A stretch of DNA of 6,008 nucleotides from an uncultured Bacilli bacterium (GCA_934090775.1 CAKOKF010000061.1:1-6008); one strand, 5' to 3'. Positions 1 to 5,907 are shown, counted from the stretch's first letter. The notes: generated from the sequence alone by a model not told the origin. Numbers and translations are program-made.

Positions 1-26
1 TATTATAAAAAAGAAACGGAGAAAAT
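1..26 (+). promoter_or_regulatory. Ribosome binding site region of trmB
   Basis: This short AT-rich stretch precedes the trmB start. A GGAG at 18-21 lies 5 bases before the ATG at 27 and serves as the Shine-Dalgarno site. The window begins too close to show a promoter or the end of an upstream gene, so whether trmB is first in its transcript or inside an operon cannot be judged. Confidence 0.6.
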
Positions 27-665
27 ATGGAATACATAGTAGTAAAAGATGCCGATAAAATTGTAAATCGTAGTCCTTATGTTGTTGCAAATCCTACTAA
101 TTATATTGGGAAATGGAGTAGTCTATTTAATAACAATAATCCCATAAAAATTGAAATAGGTATGGGACGTGGTGATTTTATAATTGAAATGGCAAAAAAA
201 TATCCAAATATTAACTTTATTGGTATTGAAATTAATGCCTCCCAAATGGTAAGTGCCATAAGAATATTAGATAAAGCTAAACTAAATAATTTAAAACTAA
301 TTAATATGGATGCTGGTGATTTAGATAAAGTCTTTAAAAAAGAAATAGATACAATTTATTTAACCTTCCCAGAACCATGGCCAAAAGCTCATGATGAAAA
401 AAGACGTCTTACTCATGTTAGTTATTTAAAATTATATGATAGAGTATTTAAAAAAACCAAACATATTATTTTAAAAACCGATAATAAAGGCTATTTTGCA
501 TATTCATTAATGAGTTTATCACAATATTGGTATACATTTGAACGAGTAAGTCTTGATTTGCATCACGAAGAAAAGCCAATTCCTAATGTATTAACTAATT
601 ATGAAAAACAATATCAAAAAGAGGGAAGACCAATTTATTATTTAGATGCCACTTTTGAAAATTAG
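27..665 (+). CDS. trmB: tRNA (guanine-N7)-methyltransferase TrmB
   Basis: This enzyme transfers a methyl group from S-adenosylmethionine to N7 of G46 in the tRNA variable loop, in the cytoplasm. The 212-residue length is normal for the family. Seen in the sequence: SAM-binding motif I EIGMGRGDF (residues 43-51), an acidic residue ending strand 2 (E68 in FIGIEI), D95 in the next SAM-contacting segment, the family signature TFPEPWPKAHDEKRR (113-127), the TD pair in LKTDN (149-153), and the C-terminal T190-x-Y-E193 motif that helps hold SAM and the target guanine in known TrmB structures. One variation is E116 where most homologues have D (P-D-P-W); this is conservative. The ATG at 27 has a GGAG 5 bases upstream. 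The stop is TAG. No clear terminator follows, so some read-through into rpsO is possible. Assignment is secure from motifs and length. Confidence 0.97.
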   Translation: MEYIVVKDADKIVNRSPYVVANPTNYIGKWSSLFNNNNPIKIEIGMGRGDFIIEMAKKYPNINFIGIEINASQMVSAIRILDKAKLNNLKLINMDAGDLDKVFKKEIDTIYLTFPEPWPKAHDEKRRLTHVSYLKLYDRVFKKTKHIILKTDNKGYFAYSLMSLSQYWYTFERVSLDLHHEEKPIPNVLTNYEKQYQKEGRPIYYLDATFEN

Positions 666-668
666 TAC

Positions 669-697
669 TTGCTTTTTAAGGAAAAATAATATAAGAT
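669..697 (+). promoter_or_regulatory. Candidate promoter for rpsO
   Basis: TTGCTT (669-674) and TAAGAT (692-697) are separated by 17 bases; an overlapping alternative -10 is TATAAG (690-695) with 15 bases. Matches to the sigma-A consensus are only moderate. Support comes mainly from position: transcription would begin at about 702-704, just where the structured S15 leader begins. Read-through from trmB is an alternative or additional source of rpsO mRNA. Confidence 0.35.
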
Positions 698-701
698 ATT
701 T

Positions 702-777
702 AGGAAAGTTTATTCCTGGCTTAAACCACTCATCTTTCGGATTTTTGCTAAGATTAAACGGATTATTAGAAAAGGAG
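702..777 (+). promoter_or_regulatory. Probable S15 autoregulatory leader RNA
   Basis: The untranslated leader of rpsO can fold into several elements. AGGAA (702-706) pairs with TTCCT (713-717). CTTA (720-723) pairs with TAAG (749-752) and encloses a second hairpin. In that hairpin 727-734 pairs with 740-747 around the loop TTTCG, with a three-position mismatch in the middle (729-731 against 743-745). TTCCT (713-717) can alternatively pair with AGGAG (773-777), the rpsO Shine-Dalgarno, which would hide it. S15 is known to repress its own translation through leader RNAs in E. coli and in Geobacillus, and such leaders are widespread in Bacillota. That this one binds S15 is inferred from its place and shape. 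Confidence 0.6.
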
Positions 778-785
778 AGATAAAT

Positions 786-1052
786 ATGGCAGTTTCAAAA
801 GAAACAAAAGCAAAATTAGTTAAAGAATTTGGTAAGGAAAAAGGTTGCGGTGCAACTGAAGCTCAAATTGCTATTCTTACATATGAAATTAACGATTTAA
901 CTGAACATCTAAAGACTCATATTCATGACTATCATTCAAAAAGAGGATTACTTATGAAGGTAGGTAAAAGAAGAAGTTTATTAGATTATTTAAAGAAAAA
1001 CGATGTAGTTAGCTACAGAGAAACTATTAAAAAATTAAATATTAGAAAGTAG
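786..1052 (+). CDS. rpsO: 30S ribosomal protein S15
   Basis: S15 is a primary binding protein of the small subunit. It holds the three-way junction of helices 20-22 in the central domain of 16S rRNA, starts platform assembly, and contributes to the B4 intersubunit bridge. The 88-residue length matches the family (88-89). The protein shows the typical N-terminal helix (MAVSKETKAKLVKEFG), the segment GATEAQIAILTYEI (22-35), the RNA-binding signature around H45-x-x-D-Y-H-S-K-R-G-L, and the basic KVGKRRSLLDYLKK block. The AAGGAG at 772-777 lies 8 bases before the ATG. It sits between trmB and pnp; the rpsO-pnp order is widespread in bacteria. Regulation is probably by S15 itself through the leader at 702-777. 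The stop is TAG and a terminator begins at the next base. Confidence 0.98.
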   Translation: MAVSKETKAKLVKEFGKEKGCGATEAQIAILTYEINDLTEHLKTHIHDYHSKRGLLMKVGKRRSLLDYLKKNDVVSYRETIKKLNIRK

Positions 1053-1078
1053 GCACTTATCTTTATAGTGCTTTTTTT
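1053..1078 (+). terminator. Rho-independent terminator after rpsO
   Basis: GCACT (1053-1057) pairs with AGTGC (1067-1071) around a 9-base loop, followed at once by seven T residues (1072-1078). It starts directly after the rpsO TAG. The stem is short (5 bp), so termination may be partial, letting some transcripts continue into pnp, as in the classic rpsO-pnp arrangement. Confidence 0.75.
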
Positions 1079-1097
1079 CTTGAAAAATAGATTATTA

Positions 1098-1180
1098 AGA
1101 CTAAAAAAGTCTAAATTGTACCTATTAATAGTATTTTATGTTACTATAAAATAGGAATTCTTTATTAAACTTAATAAAGA
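1098..1180 (+). promoter_or_regulatory. Three tandem inverted repeats in the pnp leader
   Basis: Three hairpins lie in a row between the rpsO terminator and the pnp ribosome binding site. The first is AGACT (1098-1102) with AGTCT (1108-1112), 5 bp and an A5 loop. The second spans 1121-1155: CCTATT pairs with AATAGG and, inside a small internal loop, ATAGTA (1128-1133) pairs with TACTAT (1142-1147), giving 12 bp around an 8-base loop. The third is a perfect dyad at 1159-1180 (about 9-10 bp, TTCTTTATTA against TAATAAAGA with a tiny loop). In E. coli, PNPase represses itself after RNase III cuts a leader stem of its mRNA. These hairpins suggest similar leader control, but no mechanism can be read from sequence alone. 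The second hairpin also overlaps a candidate extended -10. Confidence 0.55.
1139..1147 (+). promoter_or_regulatory. Candidate extended -10 promoter of pnp
   Basis: TGTTACTAT fits a TGn plus -10 (TACTAT, four of six consensus bases). A weak -35 (TTGTAC, 1116-1121) lies 20 bases upstream, which is longer than usual. Transcription would begin near 1154 and leave only the 1159-1180 hairpin in the leader. TATAAA at 1145-1150 is an overlapping alternative, and TTGAAA at 1080-1085 could be a -35 for an earlier start. Weak call; the bases also form one arm of a hairpin. Confidence 0.3.
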
Positions 1181-1203
1181 TTAAAAAATTAAGGAGTAAA
1201 ATT

Positions 1204-3366
1204 ATGAGTAAAAGAGTATTTGAATATGATTTTTTAGGTAAAAAGTTAGTAGTTGAAACCGGTGAATATGCAAAACAAGCTAATGCTTCTGTATTAGTTC
1301 GTTATGGTGATACTGTTATTTTAACTGCCGTAGTTATGGGTAATACTCCTATAACACAGGATTTCTTTCCTTTAACTGTTCTTTACCAAGAGAGATTATA
1401 TTCCGTTGGTAAAATTCCAGGTGGCTTTATTAAAAGAGAGGGAAGACCAAGTGATGCCGCGACATTAACAGCGCGTCTAATTGACCGTCCGATAAGACCC
1501 ATGTTTGATGAAAATTTTCGAAACGAAGTTCAGGTTATAAATACTGTCTTGTCAGTTGATCCTGATAATTCTCCGGAAATGACAGCCATGTTTGCATCAA
1601 GTTTAGCCTTATCTATTTCTAATATTCCATTTGATGGACCAATTGCTGGTGTTGTTGTTGGTAAAATTGGTAAAGACTATATTATAAATCCTGATACCAA
1701 ACAAGCCGTAGATACTACATTAAGTGTAACGGTTGCTGGTAGCAAAGATGCTATTTGTATGGTGGAAGCGGGCGCTAAAGAAGCTAGTGAAAAAGAAATG
1801 CTAGAAGCTTTGATGTTTGGTCATGAAGAAATTAAAAAACTTTGTAAGTTTCAAAGCGATATTGTGAAAGAAGTAGGTCAAGAAAAAGTAACCGTTGATC
1901 TAGCCTCTATCGATAAAGAATTAGAAAGTCAAGTAAGAGAATACGCAACTGACAATATGTTTAAATGTTTTGATGTAAAGGGAAAACTTGCCCAATATGA
2001 TGCAATAAGCAATGTCAAAGAAAGTACAATTGGTCATTTTGCTGAGATTTATGCAGGTAATATTAATATTGATAGCATTATTAAAGATGTCAAAAAATTA
2101 GTTGATAAGATTGAAGGAGAATGTGTAAGAGATTTAATAACTAAAAAACATATTCGTCCTGATGGTCGTGCGATGGATGAAATTCGTCCACTAAAAGCGG
2201 AAGTTGATATCTTGCCAAGAACCCACGGTTCCGCAGTATTTACAAGAGGTGAAACCCAAGCTTTAGCAACTACAACTTTAGGTGCTTTAAATGAACATCA
2301 AATTTTAGACGGTTTAGGCCTAGAAGACACAAAACGTTTCATGTTACATTACAATTTCCCAGCTTATTGTGTTGGTGAAGTTGGCCGTTATGGTTCACCA
2401 GGACGTCGTGAGATTGGCCATGGTGCTTTAGGTGAAAGAGCTTTACTTCAAGTTATGCCAAGCGAAGAAGAGTTTCCATATACAGTGCGTGTTGTATCCG
2501 AAATTATGGAGTCAAATGGTTCTTCATCGCAAGCAACTATTTGTGCCGGTTGCATGTCGCTAATGGCGGCTGGTGTACCAATTAAGGCTCCTGTTGCTGG
2601 TATCGCCATGGGTTTAATTACATCTAAAGATGGCAAAAAATATACTATTTTAACTGATATTCAAGGTTTAGAAGACCATATGGGCGATATGGACTTTAAA
2701 GTTGCAGGTACTAAAAAAGGCATTACGGCTTTACAAATGGATATTAAAATTAAAGGTGTAACTGAAGCTATCTTAAAGAAAGCTCTTGCTCAAGCTAAAA
2801 AAGCTCGTTTAGAAGTATTAGATGTTATGCAAGAAGCTATCGCAGCTCCAAGAAAGGAATTATCTCCTTATGCTCCTAAAATTGAATGTTTTACTATTAA
2901 CCCTGAAAAAATTAAAGATGTCATTGGTAAGGGTGGCGAGATGATTACTAAAATTATCTTAGAATGTAGTAATGTTACTTCAGTTAATGATAAAGATGCT
3001 GTAAAAGTAGACTTAGAAGATGATGGCCGAGTTATTATTTATCATCAAGATCAAAATATAATTAATATGACTAAAGAAAGAATTTTATCAGTAGTACGGG
3101 AAGTAGAAAAAGATGCTATTTATACCGGCAAAGTTACCAAAGTAGAAAGTTTTGGCTGTTTCGTTGAATTATGGCCAGGAGTTGAAGGGTTATGCCATGT
3201 TTCTCAATTAGATAACAAACGTGTTGAACATCCAAAAGACTTATTCAAAGTTGGCGATGAAATAACTGTTAAATCATTAGGTTACGATAATAAAGGACGT
3301 TTGAATTTATCAAGAAAAGAAACTTTACCTAAAGAGAAAAAAGCCAAAACTAATAAAGAAAACTAA
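1204..3366 (+). CDS. pnp: Polyribonucleotide nucleotidyltransferase (PNPase)
   Basis: PNPase degrades RNA from the 3' end by phosphorolysis, releasing nucleoside diphosphates, and can also add 3' tails. It works as a trimer in mRNA turnover, often with RNase Y or RNase E-type degradosomes. The 720 residues have the full family layout: first RNase PH domain (about 1-145) with the RNA-contact loop F75-I-K-R78, a helical linker, second RNase PH domain (about 325-550), KH domain (about 560-615) with its GxxG loop G575-K-G-G578, and S1 domain (about 640-705, GKVTKVESFGCFVEL). Catalytic-site residues are present: the phosphate-binding serines 440-442 in ESNGSSS, and D491, D497 and K499 in EDHMGDMDFK, matching E. 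coli D486, D492 and K494. A short Lys-rich tail ends the protein. AAGGAG (1191-1196) lies 7 bases before the ATG. The leader is strongly structured. It should be active. Confidence 0.98.
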   Translation: MSKRVFEYDFLGKKLVVETGEYAKQANASVLVRYGDTVILTAVVMGNTPITQDFFPLTVLYQERLYSVGKIPGGFIKREGRPSDAATLTARLIDRPIRPMFDENFRNEVQVINTVLSVDPDNSPEMTAMFASSLALSISNIPFDGPIAGVVVGKIGKDYIINPDTKQAVDTTLSVTVAGSKDAICMVEAGAKEASEKEMLEALMFGHEEIKKLCKFQSDIVKEVGQEKVTVDLASIDKELESQVREYATDNMFKCFDVKGKLAQYDAISNVKESTIGHFAEIYAGNINIDSIIKDVKKLVDKIEGECVRDLITKKHIRPDGRAMDEIRPLKAEVDILPRTHGSAVFTRGETQALATTTLGALNEHQILDGLGLEDTKRFMLHYNFPAYCVGEVGRYGSPGRREIGHGALGERALLQVMPSEEEFPYTVRVVSEIMESNGSSSQATICAGCMSLMAAGVPIKAPVAGIAMGLITSKDGKKYTILTDIQGLEDHMGDMDFKVAGTKKGITALQMDIKIKGVTEAILKKALAQAKKARLEVLDVMQEAIAAPRKELSPYAPKIECFTINPEKIKDVIGKGGEMITKIILECSNVTSVNDKDAVKVDLEDDGRVIIYHQDQNIINMTKERILSVVREVEKDAIYTGKVTKVESFGCFVELWPGVEGLCHVSQLDNKRVEHPKDLFKVGDEITVKSLGYDNKGRLNLSRKETLPKEKKAKTNKEN

Positions 3367-3369
3367 AAT

Positions 3370-3409
3370 AAAAGACTTAAATCATAATTATAAGATTTTA
3401 AGTCTTTTT
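3370..3409 (+). terminator. Bidirectional terminator between convergent genes
   Basis: A 12-bp perfect stem is formed by AAAAGACTTAAA (3370-3381) and TTTAAGTCTTTT (3397-3408), with a 15-base loop. On the plus strand the stem ends in a T run (3405-3409), closing pnp just after its stop at 3366. Read from the minus strand the same hairpin is followed by ATTTTAGTT, so it can also end transcripts of the gene at 3415-4005, whose stop lies only 6 bases before it. The two convergent genes therefore share one terminator. Confidence 0.85.
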
Positions 3410-3414
3410 AAATT

Positions 3415-4005
3415 TTATTTAATTAATAGTGTTAAACTTCCTACAATGGAAATGACTACCAAAATAGCTACAAAGGCATAATTTAGCCAAAAATATGAAC
3501 CTTTTTTTTGCGGCTGTTCTTTGGAAACTTCTATGTTAACATTGTTTATTCCCTGATTTTCTTCTAAAACTTCAGTATTTAAATCTTCTTTAATATCTTC
3601 TTGTAAGGCTTCTTCTTTAGCATTTTCGTTATCATTTTTAATTAAATTATCTAAATTAACACTTTGTAATTCTTCTACTTTATCATTACTATCTTCTAAA
3701 TTTAATCGTAAATCAACTAAAGTATTATTAATAAGATCATAGTACTTAGCATCATCTAAAGCAATATCTTCTTTTGCTTTACTAGGTAATTCTAAAGAAT
3801 TATCATTACTACTAGAATCATTATTTTTCTCTTGATCTTCAAAAACAAATATATCTTCTAAATCAATTAACTCTTTATTATCAAATTTTTCCATTTTAAG
3901 AGCATCTTTAATTTCTTGATTACCATTATTATCAATAACTTCTGGTGCTTTATTAGCATTAAATATTTCGTCATATAAAGTTTTACTTTCATTTTTTTCT
4001 ATCAT
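3415..4005 (-). CDS. Acidic, Asn-rich tail-anchored membrane protein, unknown function
   Basis: I do not recognise a family. The 196-residue protein has no signal peptide. Residues 1-170 are hydrophilic and very acidic (45 Asp/Glu against 19 Lys/Arg) and rich in Asn (25). They contain low-complexity tracts such as NNDSSSNDNS (61-70) and are likely disordered with some helical stretches (about 87-125). A single hydrophobic helix fills the C-terminus (about 171-195), preceded by K167-K168. By the positive-inside rule the acidic domain should lie in the cytoplasm with the tail in the membrane. AAGGAG (4015-4020) lies 9 bases before the ATG, which fixes the start. An extended -10 promoter lies just upstream, and a terminator separates it from the gene at 4117-5826, so it is probably transcribed alone. 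Real coding is supported by the site, promoter and terminator; the role is unknown, perhaps a membrane scaffold or adaptor. Confidence 0.8.
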   Translation of the reverse strand: MIEKNESKTLYDEIFNANKAPEVIDNNGNQEIKDALKMEKFDNKELIDLEDIFVFEDQEKNNDSSSNDNSLELPSKAKEDIALDDAKYYDLINNTLVDLRLNLEDSNDKVEELQSVNLDNLIKNDNENAKEEALQEDIKEDLNTEVLEENQGINNVNIEVSKEQPQKKGSYFWLNYAFVAILVVISIVGSLTLLIK

Positions 4006-4037
4006 ATGTCATTACTCCTTATATCCTTATATAGAAA

Positions 4038-4046
4038 ATTATAACA
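4038..4046 (-). promoter_or_regulatory. Extended -10 promoter for the tail-anchored protein gene
   Basis: On the minus strand TGTTATAAT reads as TGn plus a perfect TATAAT (4043-4038). The -35 region (TTTATT, 4066-4061, at 17 bases) is poor, as is common when an extended -10 is present. Transcription should start near 4031, giving a leader of about 25 bases that contains the AAGGAG site at 4020-4015. The promoter lies immediately after the T run of the terminator at 4074-4109, so the two transcription units are packed tightly. Confidence 0.7.
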
Positions 4047-4073
4047 TATAAGTTAAAAAAAATAAAATAAAAC

Positions 4074-4109
4074 AAAAAAAGCTTAATATTTCTCTATATT
4101 AAGGCTTTT
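4074..4109 (-). terminator. Rho-independent terminator after the HExxH protein gene
   Basis: On the minus strand CTTAATAT (read 4103-4096) pairs with ATATTAAG (4089-4082) around a 6-base loop. Further AAAAGC to GCTTTT pairs extend the stem past one bulged base at 4104. The descending arm runs into seven T residues (4080-4074) and a further T-rich tract down to about 4056. It lies 7 bases after the stop codon at 4117. The plus-strand side also ends in CTTTT, but no plus-strand gene ends here. Confidence 0.85.
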
Positions 4110-4116
4110 ATAAATA

Positions 4117-5826
4117 TTAATGAGTACTATGACGCATAGTTAATTTAATAGGTTCTTCATCCTCACTTGCATAGTAATATTCTTTACCATTAATAGCATC
4201 TTTATTTGCTAAATAAGCATCTTTAGTTGGTAATAATAAAGTTTGTAACTTTGGAAATTTTTGTAATAAATTATCAAAATTAGCATCATTATATTGTGCA
4301 TATTCATAAAAATCGTTAATTACAGTATCTCCATTAGAAAGAGTGCAAACCTCATCAAAACTAATAGCATATCGTCTCGCCAAATAAGTAAAAAATATAT
4401 TTTCTAGTTTTTGCATACTATCATAATATTCTTGATAAAAATAATAGTCAGTAATATCTAACCATTCATTAAAATTTGTTATCGCGGCTTCACTATATAT
4501 AGTATAAAGTAAGAATTTATACAAATTTAAATTATCCTCAATTGTTAAGTCATTTTGTTTTTCATTATAAAAGATTAAATTTTTTAGAGTTAATTTCATA
4601 ATATCAACATATTCCATTTCTCCAATTAAATCATTTATTTTTAAAAAATCATCGTTACTAACTTCTCCTGAAATATGTAGTTGTTCTTTTGCTTTAATAG
4701 CAAAGTCATTATAGTTTGCCATTGCATCAACACTATATATAATCTTATTTAATGTTATCTTTTCCTCGTCATTACTAATATTTAACATGTCATAAATCTT
4801 AGATAGATCATTATTATATATAGCTTGATAAAAGTCACTAACATTAGAAGAATTATCAAAAGCATTAATACACAATAAAAGATTTTCGATTTCACAGTAA
4901 TTAGAATATTTTTTTAAAAGCATGTAGGCAAGTATATCATGAGGATTAGTAAATTCTAATAAAGCTGGATTTTCTTGCTTTAAATCGCCATGATATAAAT
5001 CGTTTTCTGCATTAGCTTCTAGAATAAAAGAATAATTTTTACCATCAATACTTAAATTTTTTTCTTTCCCATTTGCTATTTGATCAGGACAAGCTGTTTC
5101 TTTTACATGATTCATTTCATGCATTGCTAAAAGTTTAGCAGCATCTATCATAAACAATCCATCATTACACTCTTTAAAATAATCATAATTTTCTTTAAGT
5201 GCCGTTAAAGATATTTCAATAACATTATCTTCACTTCGAAATCTAGCTAGAAGATCAGCTTCGTCTAATTCTTTAAAAGCATCTATAACTACAATATTTA
5301 AATTTGTAAACTGATGAATTTGTTGGCGATTATTATTTTTTAAAATTTCTCTTATTTGAGCTTCTAAAGCATTTTTAATTCCCATTCCTATTTCTAAATT
5401 TTGAAAAGCTTCCGTTTCATCTTTCTCTAAATTATATAAATTTGTAATATCTAAAGCTGAATAGGTATTAGTTTTATTTTGGATATACGCTTTTGTATTA
5501 TCCTCTATTTTTTCATATAATGATTCTTCAGTCCAATTTGTTGTATTTGTACAAAAAATAGGGGAGACACTTTCTAAAATTCTATTTGTTTCCTCGCTAG
5601 TAAAGGTGATACGTGAGTCAATACCATCGACTTTACTTAATTCGTGAGCAAAGAAATTGAGTGTTGCTTCAATATCATCATCTTTAGAATCAGTAGTAAT
5701 TGATTGACTTGGTAGATCAATATTAACGAAAGTATTATTCGGTTTTGCCATACAAGCGGTATTTTGAATGCTAATAGTTAAACATAAAAGTAAAGATGCT
5801 ATTCTTTTATTAATGCCTCTTTTCAT
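4117..5826 (-). CDS. Exported HExxH-motif protein, putative zinc metalloprotease or lipoprotein
   Basis: I do not recognise a named family. The 569-residue protein begins with an export signal: basic MKRGINKR, a hydrophobic core (about 9-20), then QNTAC-M-A with Cys25. NTAC is a poor lipobox because of N at -3, so lipid attachment at C25 or ordinary signal peptidase cleavage near A24 or A27 are both possible. The clearest functional sign is H236-E237-M-N-H240 at the end of a predicted helix (DAAKLLAMHEMNH). This is the zincin signature, with the two His as zinc ligands and Glu as general base. E270 and E274 (LEANAEND), 30-34 residues on, are candidate third ligands as in gluzincins. The remaining 300 residues look helical and Tyr/Asn-rich (YYFYQEYYDS at 461-470). 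AAGAGG (5838-5833) lies 6 bases before the ATG. It has its own promoter and terminator. Protease activity is inferred from the motif; it could be an inactive zinc-binding or structural surface protein. Confidence 0.82.
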   Translation of the reverse strand: MKRGINKRIASLLLCLTISIQNTACMAKPNNTFVNIDLPSQSITTDSKDDDIEATLNFFAHELSKVDGIDSRITFTSEETNRILESVSPIFCTNTTNWTEESLYEKIEDNTKAYIQNKTNTYSALDITNLYNLEKDETEAFQNLEIGMGIKNALEAQIREILKNNNRQQIHQFTNLNIVVIDAFKELDEADLLARFRSEDNVIEISLTALKENYDYFKECNDGLFMIDAAKLLAMHEMNHVKETACPDQIANGKEKNLSIDGKNYSFILEANAENDLYHGDLKQENPALLEFTNPHDILAYMLLKKYSNYCEIENLLLCINAFDNSSNVSDFYQAIYNNDLSKIYDMLNISNDEEKITLNKIIYSVDAMANYNDFAIKAKEQLHISGEVSNDDFLKINDLIGEMEYVDIMKLTLKNLIFYNEKQNDLTIEDNLNLYKFLLYTIYSEAAITNFNEWLDITDYYFYQEYYDSMQKLENIFFTYLARRYAISFDEVCTLSNGDTVINDFYEYAQYNDANFDNLLQKFPKLQTLLLPTKDAYLANKDAINGKEYYYASEDEEPIKLTMRHSTH

Positions 5827-5844
5827 AAGGAACCTCTTTTCATA
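5816..5844 (-). repeat. 12-bp direct repeat at the start of the HExxH gene
   Basis: TATGAAAAGAGG occurs twice on the minus strand, at 5844-5833 and 5827-5816, with a 17-base period. The downstream copy holds the true start codon and codons 1-4; the upstream copy supplies the AGAGG used as its ribosome binding site and also carries an extra ATG. It looks like a small tandem duplication of the gene start. Because 17 is not a multiple of three, the two ATGs are in different frames. Confidence 0.8.
5823..5843 (-). other. Six-codon upstream ORF (MKRGSL) overlapping the start
   Basis: The upstream ATG (5843-5841) opens the ORF ATG AAA AGA GGT TCC TTA TGA, whose TGA overlaps the true ATG (5826-5824) in an ATGA arrangement typical of translational coupling. 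The predicted transcript would start about 7-8 bases before it, so it has almost no room for its own Shine-Dalgarno site; use would need near-leaderless initiation. It may be a regulatory uORF or merely a by-product of the repeat. Translation is not shown. Confidence 0.35.
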
Positions 5845-5857
5845 TTAATTGCTCTTT

Positions 5858-5886
5858 ACTTTAACATTAAAAGATATTCCTGTCAA
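5858..5886 (-). promoter_or_regulatory. Sigma-A promoter of the HExxH protein gene
   Basis: A perfect -35 TTGACA (5886-5881), a 17-base spacer and the -10 TAAAGT (5863-5858, four of six) preceded by TGT (an extended -10) make the best promoter in the window. Transcription should start at about 5851, leaving a leader of about 25 bases. TATTCC and GGAATA arms (plus-strand 5875-5880 and 5902-5907) form an inverted repeat around the -35 box and might be an operator. Confidence 0.75.
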
Positions 5887-5907
5887 TTAATACTTCCATA
5901 GGGAATA

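Noticed and set aside
666..701. Terminator after trmB
   Set aside because: There is a short T run at 673-677, but no stem of useful length precedes it, so no terminator can be supported.
2448..2636. A 62-codon open frame on the minus strand inside pnp
   Set aside because: It lies wholly antisense to the conserved catalytic part of pnp (the GSSS to GMD region), has no ribosome binding site evidence, and its predicted protein has no recognisable motif. It is a shadow of the pnp reading frame.
3530..3860. Repetitive TCTTCT/AAATCTTCTT-like tracts as a possible tandem repeat or phase-variable locus
   Set aside because: These come from runs of Asp/Glu/Lys/Leu codons in the acidic protein. The units are irregular and no exact period is maintained.
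3989..4012. Alternative ATG (4012-4010, minus strand) upstream of the tail-anchored protein start
   Set aside because: It lies only 2 bases after AAGGAG, which is too close, and its frame ends after seven codons. The ATG at 4005, 9 bases from AAGGAG, opens the long frame.
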